Assembly: GCA_021821085.1 (NCBI GenBank) | Contig: JAKACV010000020.1 | Location: 1 to 46,841, forward strand | Direction: 5' to 3' | DNA from: Bacillota bacterium | Lineage (GTDB): Bacteria; Bacillota; Bacilli; Alicyclobacillales; SLC66 | DNA length: 46,841 nucleotides | In this document: positions 1-7,411 of the stretch, piece by piece | How the letters are laid out: each line of letters opens with the position of its first letter | How positions within the stretch are numbered: position 1 is the stretch's first letter | Notes under the pieces: model-generated | The model's input: only the letters and a program-made list of their open reading frames with translations | Told to the model about the DNA's origin: nothing | Database searches by the model: none | Program-made: the position numbers and the translations under genes

Positions 1-157
1 CTCGTTCGCGTAGCACATTGCGTTGAATTTTTCCTGATGGGGTCATGGGAAAATCTGTTACAAATTCTATTTCTCGTGGGTATTCGTGCGCACCTAAACG
101 TTCCTTTACCCATTTTTGCAGTTCTTTTTTGAATTGGAGTTGAGTAAAAAACATCAT
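1..157 (-). pseudogene. C-terminal fragment of an acyl-CoA ligase (ANL family), 5'-truncated, runs off the left edge
   Basis: The minus strand stays open for 52 codons from an ATG at 157 to the window edge. It reads as the C-terminal subdomain of an AMP-forming acyl-CoA synthetase: KKELQKWVKERLGAHEYPRE, then the catalytic-lysine motif TPSGKIQRN. The same stretch occurs near the C-terminus of the full ligase at 5657-7237 (YPRDIEFV, TTSGKIRRI). No adenylation domain can lie upstream, because bases 158-271 are a terminator and tRNA-Gly. The apparent first residues (MMFFTQ) are simply the terminator T-run read as codons. This is therefore most likely a gene remnant fused to the tRNA 3' flank. Whether its 3' end is intact lies outside the window. 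Confidence 0.7.
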
Positions 158-190
158 ACGGGAGTATACATAGTTAATGTATACTCCCGT
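146..190 (-). terminator. Rho-independent terminator of tRNA-Gly
   Basis: Bases 158-171 and 177-190 form a perfect 14-bp inverted repeat (acgggagtatacat) with a 5-nt loop. On the minus strand it is followed within a few bases by six T (146-151). It starts 6 nt past the encoded CCA of tRNA-Gly. Confidence 0.85.
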
Positions 191-195
191 ATTTC

Positions 196-271
196 TGGAG
201 CGGATGACGAGATTCGAACTCGCAACATTCAGCTTGGGAAGCTGACGCTCTGCCAATTGAACTACATCCGC
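196..271 (-). tRNA. tRNA-Gly(CCC)
   Basis: The minus strand folds as a 76-nt tRNA. It has acceptor GCGGATG/CATCCGC, a D-arm GTTC/GAGC, anticodon stem TCAGC/GCTGA with loop TTCCCAA, T-arm GCGAG-TTCGAAT-CTCGT, discriminator T and an encoded CCA. The loop places CCC at positions 34-36, so it reads GGG glycine codons. It sits between its own promoter and terminator as a single-gene unit. Confidence 0.95.
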
Positions 272-304
272 ATAATATTACATTTAATAAAATAGAACGA
301 GTTT

Positions 305-333
305 ATTATATCACTTATTCTCTATAAGTTCAA
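305..333 (-). promoter_or_regulatory. Sigma-A type promoter of tRNA-Gly
   Basis: On the minus strand a TTGAAC -35 box (328-333) and a perfect TATAAT -10 box (305-310) are separated by 17 nt. Transcription would start near 298, about 27 nt ahead of the tRNA. Confidence 0.8.
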
Positions 334-584
334 GTCATGAGCGATTGCAACAGAGCCCACGCAACTTTTTTCCAGTTCTTCGACCTCGCCTTGCCTCTCG
401 ACGCAATTACGGCTGGCCTTTACCCTGATTCCTGTCTATGCGATAAATTTCGCGGTTTATGGACGAGATTCGGCTACCGATTTTTTTCGAAATCTGTTTG
501 CTTGTAGACACGTCTATCCCGTATCCCAGAGGACTTTCGTATGACCTGCCAAACCCCAACGCATCTGCTCTTTGATTTCTTGGA
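334..584. other. Non-coding decayed region with a possible transposase helix-turn-helix relic
   Basis: No intact gene is visible. On the minus strand around 440-505 one frame reads SKKIGSRISSINREIYR, which resembles the helix-turn-helix of IS30-like transposases. The frame closes at 407 and neighbouring frames carry stops. Because it lies beside the transposase remnant at 585-957, I read this as mobile-element debris, possibly from more than one element. Confidence 0.3.
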
Positions 585-957
585 TCACGTCTTGGAGCGG
601 ATATTCCATGCGTCCGGTTCTCGCGCGTCAAACAGCCCCTTGGCATCCTGCATGAAGGTGCGCCGCTCTTCCGTCATCCGAATCACCACCTGGCACAGCG
701 CCCTTCGTACGGGATCATGGGAAGGCAATCTCTTCCCACGCGGAATCACTTTCCGATACCGTCCTTTCTGAATCCCCCGATCTAGCTCCTCCATACTCTT
801 GATGCGATGGGCAAAGCCAAGAAACATCACGGTGAATATGACGTCTGAACCAATTTGGGGGTTTGGGTCTATCGTCATTCGCCCGATTGACCATGCGCCC
901 GACGTGATGTACCTTGGAGCAGTAGAGGAGAAATCCTCTTGCCCACTGTCGATTCAT
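585..957 (-). pseudogene. Degraded transposase remnant
   Basis: A minus-strand frame (878 to 585) reads IDPNPQIGSDVIFTVMFLGF, then an EELDRGIQKGRYRKVIPRG segment and LPSHDPVRRAL. This recalls the N-terminal region of an IS transposase, where an invariant 'IG..V.F..LLGF..R..S...L' block precedes a basic, proline-rich segment. The upstream piece (957-879: MNRQWARGFLLYC) is in a different frame, and the downstream frame ends at 585. At least two frame disruptions are therefore needed to connect them. The family assignment is from memory of the pattern and is weak, and no terminal inverted repeats were found. Confidence 0.4.
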
Positions 958-1020
958 AGTGGCATCGCCTTCTTGGGTGTAGTTCCTTTGGAGGTTTTCT
1001 ACATTTGCCTGCGATTGGAA

Positions 1021-1815
1021 TTATAAACGCTCATAAAAAAACGGTAGTATTTGCTTGAATTGGAATGCTTCCGGATGGAATATTTGTTCTGTTCCTCCGA
1101 CAAATAAAATGCCACCTGGTTTAAGCGCTTGCGCAAATTTTCGAGCTATTGCGTTTTTTGCATCGTCAGTGAAGTAAATAAGCACGTTTCTGCAAATAAT
1201 CAGATCAAGGTTACGCGGATACGAATCGGAAAGTAAATTATGTTGTTTAAATGTGATTGCGTTACGCAACGCATCGTGAATCTGCACTTTGTTGAGACCC
1301 CGATTTGAAAAATATTGATTACGCATTGGTGAGTCAATCAGATCGATTTCTTTCTCAGGATAGATTCCACGACGCGCAATATCTAACGCATGTGAGTCAA
1401 TATCTGTAGCTAAAATCGAAACGTTGCTGATTGGCATTAGGGTAAGAAGCAGCATGAGCAATGTATAAGGTTCTTGACCGGAACTACATGCAGCGCTCCA
1501 AGCAGAAAAGGTTTGACCCGTATATAATCGTGGAATCACTCGCGTAATTAAAGTTTCCCAACGTGTGGGATTTCGAAAAAATTCAGATACATTAATTGTC
1601 ATACGATCAAGTAATTCTTCCATTAACTCTTGATCTTTGCAGACGACAGGAAAGTACTCTTCAAATGAATTATAACCGCGCTTATTACATAAAGACAACA
1701 AACGACGCTCCATTTGAGGACGCTTATAGTAGGTGAGATCAATCCCAGTCGTCATTTTAAATTGCTCGACAAACCACTCATAACCTTGTTTTGTGTTGGA
1801 TATTTGCTCATCCAT
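1021..1815 (-). CDS. cheR: Chemotaxis protein methyltransferase CheR
   Basis: This SAM-dependent enzyme methylates glutamate side chains of chemoreceptors in the cytoplasm. The small N-terminal CheR domain ends in TINVSEFFRNP. The C-terminal Rossmann domain has the SAM motif AACSSGQEPYTLL, an acidic ATDID turn and LDLIICRNVLIYF. I start at ATG 1815 (MDEQISN, 264 aa) and not at the in-frame GTG at 1851. The GTG has no ribosome site and lies inside the ndk-cheR hairpin. The gene closes the mtrB-hepS-menG-hepT-ndk-cheR order known from Bacillus. The aro genes that usually follow are absent and transposase debris takes their place. No other che genes are in view. Confidence 0.93.
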   Translation of the reverse strand: MDEQISNTKQGYEWFVEQFKMTTGIDLTYYKRPQMERRLLSLCNKRGYNSFEEYFPVVCKDQELMEELLDRMTINVSEFFRNPTRWETLITRVIPRLYTGQTFSAWSAACSSGQEPYTLLMLLLTLMPISNVSILATDIDSHALDIARRGIYPEKEIDLIDSPMRNQYFSNRGLNKVQIHDALRNAITFKQHNLLSDSYPRNLDLIICRNVLIYFTDDAKNAIARKFAQALKPGGILFVGGTEQIFHPEAFQFKQILPFFYERL

Positions 1816-1844
1816 GAAAATTGCATCCCGCTTCTTTATTTTAA

Positions 1845-1892
1845 CTCTCACTAAAAGGTTCAGGGTATATTCCCGAACTCTTTTAGTGAGAG
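1845..1892 (-). terminator. Long hairpin between ndk and cheR
   Basis: Bases 1845-1857 (ctctcactaaaag) pair with 1880-1892, and inner GTTC/GAAC and GGG/CCC pairs extend the stem. On the minus strand the sequence after the stem is A-rich with no T-run. It may therefore act as a partial terminator or mRNA-stabilising hairpin and not as a full stop. Confidence 0.55.
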
Positions 1893-1914
1893 AAAGTGAT
1901 CAGACCTTATAACC

Positions 1915-2358
1915 CTAAATCCATTTTCCAATCGTTTGTTCATACATGGTTAGCTCATTTTGTGTGAACCACATTGCGATTTCTCGAGCGGCACTTTCCG
2001 CAGAATCACTACCATGTATAATATTCATTCCTAGACTGATGCCATAATCTCCACGAATGGTGCCAGGTAAAGAGTCTACAGGATTTGTCTTTCCCATCAT
2101 AGATCGAGCAATTGAAATGGCATTCGGAGCTTCCCAAACCATTGCAAAGACAGGTGAAGAGGTAATAAAGGTGACTAACTCACCAAAGAAAGGACGTTCG
2201 CGATGTTCAGCATAGTGGTCCTCAGCCAATTGTGATGGAACTTGCAAAAATTTTGCGCCGACTAATTTCAAACCGCGATTTTCAAATCGAGAAATAATAT
2301 CTCCAATTAAGCCGCGTTGTACACCATCTGGTTTAATCATAATAAATGTGCGTTCCAT
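1915..2358 (-). CDS. ndk: Nucleoside diphosphate kinase
   Basis: The enzyme transfers the terminal phosphate of ATP to nucleoside diphosphates through a phosphohistidine. [16 protein letters not shown] is the family N-terminus, RSMMG contacts the nucleotide, and NIIHGSDS carries the active-site histidine. I start at ATG 2358 (147 aa), the normal family length, preceded by GAGG 8 nt upstream. A longer in-frame reading to 2421 adds 21 residues with no family counterpart. It lies between hepT and cheR, as in Bacillus. Confidence 0.95.
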   Translation of the reverse strand: MERTFIMIKPDGVQRGLIGDIISRFENRGLKLVGAKFLQVPSQLAEDHYAEHRERPFFGELVTFITSSPVFAMVWEAPNAISIARSMMGKTNPVDSLPGTIRGDYGISLGMNIIHGSDSAESAAREIAMWFTQNELTMYEQTIGKWI

Positions 2359-2470
2359 CGTGGGCCTCATTTCTTCGTAAGCTTCTTTTATATTCACAAC
2401 GCATCTTATTGTATCAGCCAAGGTAAGGATAACGCAATGTAGCGATCTACTCTTTGACTACATTTATTCA

Positions 2471-3448
2471 CTAGTGATCTCGTTGACCGACAAATTTTGC
2501 GAGTTCTATGAGAGAGTCTCGCGTAGGGGTTGCAGGTAGCGATGCAAGTGCGCGATCTGCCTTTTTCAAGTAGCGATCTGCAAGGGCTTGTGCACTTGTA
2601 ATTGCCCCACTCTCTTTGACGATGGTAATGGCTCGTATAACTTGTTCTGTTGTCTGTGTAGGGGAAATCAACTTTCTCAACTCATCTCTTTGATCCGAAT
2701 CACGCAATGCATATAGGACAGGAATCGTAATATTCCCTTGCCGTAAGTCGCCGCCAATCGGTTTGCCTAAACGTTCTGCAGAAGCAGTAAAATCGAGGAT
2801 ATCATCCGTGATTTGAAAAGCCATTCCTGCATAATAGCCAAAACGTTGAAGAGTTCTGATGATAGAGGCATCTGAGTTAGAAACAATGGCCCCTAATGCA
2901 CAGGACATTTCAATCAATAGTGCGGTTTTGCGACGAATTCGCTTCAAATAGTTGCGCAAATTCTGCGCAAGAGAGTAAAGATCACGGATTTGCTCAATTT
3001 CTCCCATGCACATATGTTCAATAGCTGCAGAGAGAATTTGATGGGCGCGAAGATCTGGGACTTCGGATAACACGGATAGTGCTTGAGCAAATATAAAATC
3101 CCCTGTATACATTGCCACTCGGTTGCCAAAGTGAGCTTTTACTGTAGGATTACCACGCCGTCTATCGGAATTGTCAATTACATCATCATGCACAAGGGTT
3201 GCCATATGAATAAGTTCTAAACCTACAGCTACATTGGCTAATGAACGCACATCATACGTTCCGAATTTTCCAGCTAACAACACGAATACGGGTCGTAATC
3301 GCTTGCCCCCAGCCTTTAATAAATGTATAGCCGCATCTTCGAGGATGGGCTGTGTGGAACGCAATTGGTCACGAAGTCGTTCTTCAACATAGGCGATATC
3401 TACTTCTAAATCAGCGTATAAATCTGCAGCAACCACGGTGTCATTCAC
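2471..3448 (-). CDS. hepT: Heptaprenyl diphosphate synthase component II
   Basis: This is the catalytic subunit that extends farnesyl diphosphate with isopentenyl diphosphate to the C35 side chain of menaquinone-7. Trans-prenyltransferase landmarks are GGKRLRP (47-53), the first aspartate motif DDVID (88-92) followed by RRRG, and the second motif DDILD (215-219). The 325-aa length is typical. The start is GTG at 3448 with a weak AGAAG just before it. It works with component I (hepS), two genes upstream, with menG in between. This order is the usual menaquinone cluster of Bacillales. Confidence 0.93.
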   Translation of the reverse strand: MNDTVVAADLYADLEVDIAYVEERLRDQLRSTQPILEDAAIHLLKAGGKRLRPVFVLLAGKFGTYDVRSLANVAVGLELIHMATLVHDDVIDNSDRRRGNPTVKAHFGNRVAMYTGDFIFAQALSVLSEVPDLRAHQILSAAIEHMCMGEIEQIRDLYSLAQNLRNYLKRIRRKTALLIEMSCALGAIVSNSDASIIRTLQRFGYYAGMAFQITDDILDFTASAERLGKPIGGDLRQGNITIPVLYALRDSDQRDELRKLISPTQTTEQVIRAITIVKESGAITSAQALADRYLKKADRALASLPATPTRDSLIELAKFVGQRDH

Positions 3449-3470
3449 CTTCTACATCTGCGCTACGACA

Positions 3471-4199
3471 TCATTTCGGTTGAGGTTTACGTCCAATATG
3501 CAGGGCGCATATTCCTCCCGTCAAGGCGTAGTGCTCAATGTGTTCTAATCCAGCTTCGGCAAAAAGCTTAGCCAATGCAAAGCGATCAGGAAATTCAATT
3601 AAAGATTCCGGCAACCATTTATAGGGCTCAGCTTTGCCAACTACCAATCGCCCGATAAATGGGAGTATGCGATAAAAATAAAAGTAATATAAGGCGCGAA
3701 ATGGTGGCCATGTGGGTTTTGAAAGTTCTAGTGAAACAACAAGTCCACCCGGTTTTACCACCCGTTTCATTTCTTCAACAACACGTAACACATTGGGTAC
3801 ATTGCGCAAACCAAACCCAATTGTCACGTAGTCAAATGTGTTTTCCGGATAAGGAATATCCATTGCATTACCGCGAATCAGTTCGATACAATCTGTCAGA
3901 TGGTGGCGTTTAACCTTCACTTCACCAACGTCAAGCATTTCTTGACAAAAGTCTAGTCCTACAACATGTCCATCAGCACCTGACGTCTCAGCTAAAGAGA
4001 TGGCCCAATCTGCGGTACCAGTGGCAAGATCCAGACATTTTGCACCTGGATGCACGTTGATCTTTCGCATCGTGAATTTGCGCCAAAACTTATGTTGATT
4101 AAAACTCAGTACAGAATTCATGACATCATAGCGGCCTGCGATTTGCGAAAATACGTCATGCACGAATTCAGAGTGTACACGAGTATTGTTTTCCGACAT
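3471..4199 (-). CDS. menG: Demethylmenaquinone methyltransferase
   Basis: MenG/UbiE methylates demethylmenaquinone using SAM, the last step of menaquinone synthesis, at the cytoplasmic membrane face. Family motifs are VFSQIAGRYDVMNSVLSF, the SAM loop DLATGTADWA, and GFGLRNVPN, which is highly characteristic of UbiE/MenG. The C-terminal block EHIEHYALTGGICALHIGRK is also typical. The gene has 242 residues. Its start codon lies 6 nt after the hepS stop codon, with GCGGGTGA as ribosome site, so translation is probably coupled to hepS. Confidence 0.95.
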   Translation of the reverse strand: MSENNTRVHSEFVHDVFSQIAGRYDVMNSVLSFNQHKFWRKFTMRKINVHPGAKCLDLATGTADWAISLAETSGADGHVVGLDFCQEMLDVGEVKVKRHHLTDCIELIRGNAMDIPYPENTFDYVTIGFGLRNVPNVLRVVEEMKRVVKPGGLVVSLELSKPTWPPFRALYYFYFYRILPFIGRLVVGKAEPYKWLPESLIEFPDRFALAKLFAEAGLEHIEHYALTGGICALHIGRKPQPK

Positions 4200-4205
4200 A
4201 TGCGA

Positions 4206-5102
4206 TCACCCGCCTTCCACGGATGGAACATGGTCTGCCCCATTGTTTGCGTGTTGAAAAAAATTTCTTAACATACCCCAACCTTCACTGCCGATTACAT
4301 CAATTGCAATATCTTCTAGTTGTACCATCACTTCGCGAAAACTATGAAATATGCGTTTCGTCGTGCCATACTTCATGTGAAGTGACGTGAGGCGTTTATC
4401 GCACACTTCACTTCGGGGTTGCATTAGTAAAAAAGGTCGCTCATCTTCAGATGCGAACGTCGCCAATAGGACATTGGCCAATGATGTCTTCCCGGCATGG
4501 CTGACGCGTTCTACTTCTTTATCATAAATACTTGCAGCAATCGCTAGATCCACTAGTGTGCGTATGCGCTCGATTGGAGCATACGTATCGCATAGTGCGT
4601 GTAGAAGTGCTCCGTGAATGGTCGACAAATCTTTAAGATAATTGGCTTCACTATAAGTACCATTTAATCGTGCATCGTGTAACGACATTTTAGCCTCGTT
4701 AATTTGAACAATGGCCTTTGCGAAAATTTTCACCATATCAAGAAGCCCAGCATCCGCCAATAATCTATAAAATAAACTACTAAGATAGTCTCCACCTAAA
4801 ATGGTTAATTGTCGACGTTTCTCATGAGTCGTTCTACCTTCCGTAATTGAATCATGCATCGAAAGGCCGTGATACATCATCACCATCGCTGCTAATAGGC
4901 GTTGTCCAACTGTACTTCCAAGTCTTGCTTTCCCGAGGACTGTCGCACCAAGGAATAGTTGCAGCTGCGACAAGGCGGGAAGTACCGATTCGTCCTTGAG
5001 CACTTGATGTGCAATCATATGCTCAGCGAAAGTTTGCACCTCGTCGAACTGCAAACTTTCGTTTAGGCTTAGATTATCGAGATCCACACCCACCCAGTCC
5101 AT
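4206..5102 (-). CDS. hepS: Heptaprenyl diphosphate synthase component I
   Basis: This is the non-catalytic regulatory partner of HepT that sets product length. The diagnostic stretch of the HEPPP_synt_1 family is present: MMYHGLSMHDSI, then RRQLTILGGDYLSSLFYRLL. The protein is all-helical, 298 aa, and poorly conserved outside that stretch, as is normal. The ATG at 5102 lies only a few bases after GGCGGGAG, so the in-frame GTG three codons later is an alternative start. A TATAAT -10 box at 5145-5150 on the minus strand could serve the operon, though its -35 is weak. Confidence 0.88.
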   Translation of the reverse strand: MDWVGVDLDNLSLNESLQFDEVQTFAEHMIAHQVLKDESVLPALSQLQLFLGATVLGKARLGSTVGQRLLAAMVMMYHGLSMHDSITEGRTTHEKRRQLTILGGDYLSSLFYRLLADAGLLDMVKIFAKAIVQINEAKMSLHDARLNGTYSEANYLKDLSTIHGALLHALCDTYAPIERIRTLVDLAIAASIYDKEVERVSHAGKTSLANVLLATFASEDERPFLLMQPRSEVCDKRLTSLHMKYGTTKRIFHSFREVMVQLEDIAIDVIGSEGWGMLRNFFQHANNGADHVPSVEGG

Positions 5103-5194
5103 CTCCCGCCATCCACGTTTGCCATCACCATATGAAGCGCGTTCATTATATCACATTCAGGTTCATGTAAGCATGGTTTGCTATGATTAGTTAT

Positions 5195-5410
5195 TTATAG
5201 TTCTGTGTCAATCGTGCCATGTTTCGTATAAATGAGAGCAGGACCTCGTATTTTCATCGCTGATGTGTATTCAGTAAACTGTGCGATCATTACTTCGCCT
5301 CGATCAAGTTTTTCTAGATGATTAAATTTTGTTTCTTGGCCCCGGGTTAACCCGATGACTTGCACACCGCTTACTTTTGCCTTGATGACTATATAGTCCT
5401 CTTCCGTCAC
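5195..5410 (-). CDS. mtrB: trp RNA-binding attenuation protein (TRAP)
   Basis: TRAP is an 11-subunit ring that binds tryptophan and then wraps (G/U)AG repeats in trp leader RNA to promote termination. The 71-residue protein carries the family core [19 protein letters not shown] and [19 protein letters not shown], almost colinear with Bacillus TRAP, including the basic and aromatic residues around the RNA path. The start is GTG at 5410 with AAGGGAG 8 nt upstream. It heads the hepS-menG-hepT-ndk-cheR block, but folE, its usual upstream partner, is at 30.3 kb instead. No trp genes are in the window. Confidence 0.95.
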   Translation of the reverse strand: MTEEDYIVIKAKVSGVQVIGLTRGQETKFNHLEKLDRGEVMIAQFTEYTSAMKIRGPALIYTKHGTIDTEL

Positions 5411-5452
5411 GTTAAATACTCCCTTTCGGATATGAGGTCTGCGCTATTGATA

Positions 5453-5486
5453 AAAAAATCAGCCCACTCTGTGCGGGCTGATTTTT
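5453..5486 (-). terminator. Rho-independent terminator of tRNA-Pro
   Basis: AATCAGCCC (5457-5465) pairs with GGGCTGATT (5475-5483) around a 9-nt loop, with A/T runs on both sides. On the minus strand it follows the tRNA-Pro CCA at once and ends in a T-run. It lies between tRNA-Pro and mtrB, so mtrB probably has its own promoter or depends on read-through. Confidence 0.85.
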
Positions 5487-5487
5487 G

Positions 5488-5564
5488 TGGTCGGAATGCC
5501 GGGATTCGAACCCGGGACCTCTACCTCCCCAAGGTAGCGCGCTACCAGGCTGCGCTACATCCCG
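5488..5564 (-). tRNA. tRNA-Pro(GGG)
   Basis: The 77-nt cloverleaf has acceptor CGGGATG/CATTCCG (one G-U), D-stem GCGC/GCGC, anticodon stem CTACC/GGTAG with loop TTGGGGA, T-arm CCGGG-TTCGAAT-CCCGG, discriminator A and an encoded CCA. The anticodon is GGG, reading CCC and CCU proline codons. Confidence 0.96.
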
Positions 5565-5583
5565 TCACTTGCGAATGGAATGA

Positions 5584-5612
5584 ATTATACCAGTGAACTT
5601 ATGATTTCGCAA
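5584..5612 (-). promoter_or_regulatory. Sigma-A type promoter of tRNA-Pro
   Basis: On the minus strand a TTGCGA -35 box (5607-5612) precedes a TATAAT -10 box (5584-5589) with 17 nt between them. A TGG just before the -10 fits an extended -10. The predicted start is about 12 nt ahead of the tRNA. Confidence 0.7.
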
Positions 5613-5656
5613 GTATGAGAAAAACGTCGGAAAAAGACGAAACAATAGTTATTTTC

Positions 5657-7237
5657 TCATTTCCTCGGCAATCCTTTTCTCTGTTTTTCGAGTGTACGAA
5701 GTTCAATCCGACGGATTTTTCCACTGGTTGTTTTGGGAAGTGAATCTACAAATTCAATATCACGTGGATATTTATATGGGGCTGTTGTTGATTTTGCGTA
5801 TTCTTGGAGTTCCTTTTTTAATTCATCACTGGGATAAATCCCTTCTTTTAAAATAATAAATGCTTTTACGATATGACCTCGCTCTTCATCAGGACTTGCT
5901 ACAGCAGCGCACTCGGCTACAGCAGAGTGTCTTACGAGTGCATCTTCAACTTCAAACGGTCCAATTGTGTATCCCGAACTAATAATCATGTCATCGGCCC
6001 GACCTTCAAACCAGAGATATCCATCTTCATCAAAACGGCCTAAATCACCTGTGACATAATAATCACCTCGAAAGGCTCGTTTTGTTCGTTCGGTATCATA
6101 TAAATATTCCTTAAAAAGAGTCGGTGCAGAGCGTTTTACAGCGATGTCGCCGATCTCCCCTACTGGTAGTGGTTGTCCGTCCTCGTCAATGACATCAACT
6201 TCATGCAGTGGCGAAGGTTTACCCATAGAGCCTGGTTTGACTGTCATTCCTACCTGGGTTGCTACGAGAAGTGAATTCTCTGTTTGGCCATAGCCATCGC
6301 GCACATAGACCTGACATTGACGAAGAAAAGCATCAATGACTTCTCGATTGAGTGGTTCGCCCGCACTTACCGCGCTGCGTAAAGAATGCGGATGCCACGT
6401 TGGCATATTCCTTGATTTGGCCATCAAACGGTATTCTGTGGGAGTCGCACAAAGTACGGCAATTGGATACATTTTTAGTAGAGATAAATATCGTTCAGGA
6501 TTGAATTTTCCAGTATAAACAAAGGCTGAACCGCCCTTGCCGAGAATCGATACAAAGGGACTCCAAATCCATTTTGCCCATCCAGGGCTTGCTGTTGCCC
6601 ATGCCCATTCTCCTTCTTGTACGTCAAACCAATGCGTCGCGGCGTTCGCAATGTGTGCGCGCGCCCAACCATGAACATGAACAACCCCTTTAGGTCCACC
6701 GGTTGTTCCAGATGTATAGGATAGAAACGCCATGTCGCTTGCAAGCGTATCGGCAGGTTGTGGAGCATGAGAGTTGCTTACATTCGCATGTAATTCTTTA
6801 AGGGAATGAAATCCATCGCGTGTACCCTCTGTAAGAATGCGAATGACAGAATGATCTTCTACGAGAGCCTGTTCGACCTCTTGAATGATGTGCGGTGCAG
6901 TAATGACAGCCTTAATTTGGGCATGGCGCACACGATATAGAATATCGCCTGTTCGCAACATTTCTGATCCAGGTAGAATGACTGCACCTAGACGATTGAG
7001 GCCTAGATAAATTTTATAGGCGTCAATTCCACGATTGACCAGCACAAGCACGCGATCACCTTGGGCAATGCCGATGTTTGCAAAATTTTGTTGCAATACC
7101 ATTGAGGCATCACTTAGCTCTCCATAAGTGATTTGTTCTGTTTGATCATTTTCCATATGGACAAAAAGCGCAAGATTATCGCGATGTGTTGCAGCATAAT
7201 CCGAAATAATTGCTGCGAAATTATAGTTATTTTCCAA
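5657..7237 (-). CDS. Acyl-CoA synthetase, medium-chain/acetyl-type AMP-forming ligase
   Basis: An ANL-superfamily ligase of 526 aa that activates a carboxylic acid to acyl-AMP and then acyl-CoA. The P-loop-like YTSGTTGGPKG is at residues 174-184. It is followed by DGYGQTEN, TGDLGRF, the hinge region FEGRADDMIISSGY and the C-terminal catalytic lysine in TTSGKIRRI. Overall it resembles acetate or medium-chain acyl-CoA synthetases and not long-chain FadD; the substrate cannot be read from sequence. The start is TTG at 7237 after GGGGGAGG. The gene sits between tRNA-Pro and spoIVA, where Bacillus has hbs and folE, so it is probably an insertion into a conserved order. Confidence 0.88.
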   Translation of the reverse strand: MENNYNFAAIISDYAATHRDNLALFVHMENDQTEQITYGELSDASMVLQQNFANIGIAQGDRVLVLVNRGIDAYKIYLGLNRLGAVILPGSEMLRTGDILYRVRHAQIKAVITAPHIIQEVEQALVEDHSVIRILTEGTRDGFHSLKELHANVSNSHAPQPADTLASDMAFLSYTSGTTGGPKGVVHVHGWARAHIANAATHWFDVQEGEWAWATASPGWAKWIWSPFVSILGKGGSAFVYTGKFNPERYLSLLKMYPIAVLCATPTEYRLMAKSRNMPTWHPHSLRSAVSAGEPLNREVIDAFLRQCQVYVRDGYGQTENSLLVATQVGMTVKPGSMGKPSPLHEVDVIDEDGQPLPVGEIGDIAVKRSAPTLFKEYLYDTERTKRAFRGDYYVTGDLGRFDEDGYLWFEGRADDMIISSGYTIGPFEVEDALVRHSAVAECAAVASPDEERGHIVKAFIILKEGIYPSDELKKELQEYAKSTTAPYKYPRDIEFVDSLPKTTSGKIRRIELRTLEKQRKGLPRK

Positions 7238-7348
7238 AAAATATTCCTCCCCCTGTTCTGTCGCACGGGTATTTTACAGTGTTATTTAAATATTCATGTT
7301 GATTTATATTCGCTATGGATAAGAAATTTCCTGCTAGCTTTGGAAATA

Positions 7349-7378
7349 CACAAAACGCGCGGATTCAGTCCGCGCGTT
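7349..7378 (-). terminator. Rho-independent terminator of spoIVA
   Basis: AACGCGCGGA (7354-7363) pairs with TCCGCGCGTT (7369-7378) around a 5-nt loop. Reading on the minus strand the stem is followed by TTTGTGTATTT. It lies 34 nt past the spoIVA stop codon. Confidence 0.85.
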
Positions 7379-7411
7379 GTTAGAGGTGCCCAGTTCAATG
7401 GAAGTGGTGTG

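Noticed and set aside
407-646. Minus-strand ORF as an intact gene
   Set aside because: Low-complexity basic composition and no ribosome site; read as a transposase relic.
1816-1851. GTG-started N-terminal extension of cheR
   Set aside because: No ribosome site, and the codons lie in a hairpin stem; ATG 1815 gives a family-like N-terminus.
2359-2421. 21-residue N-terminal extension of ndk
   Set aside because: Family proteins start at [12 protein letters not shown], and GAGG directly supports ATG 2358.
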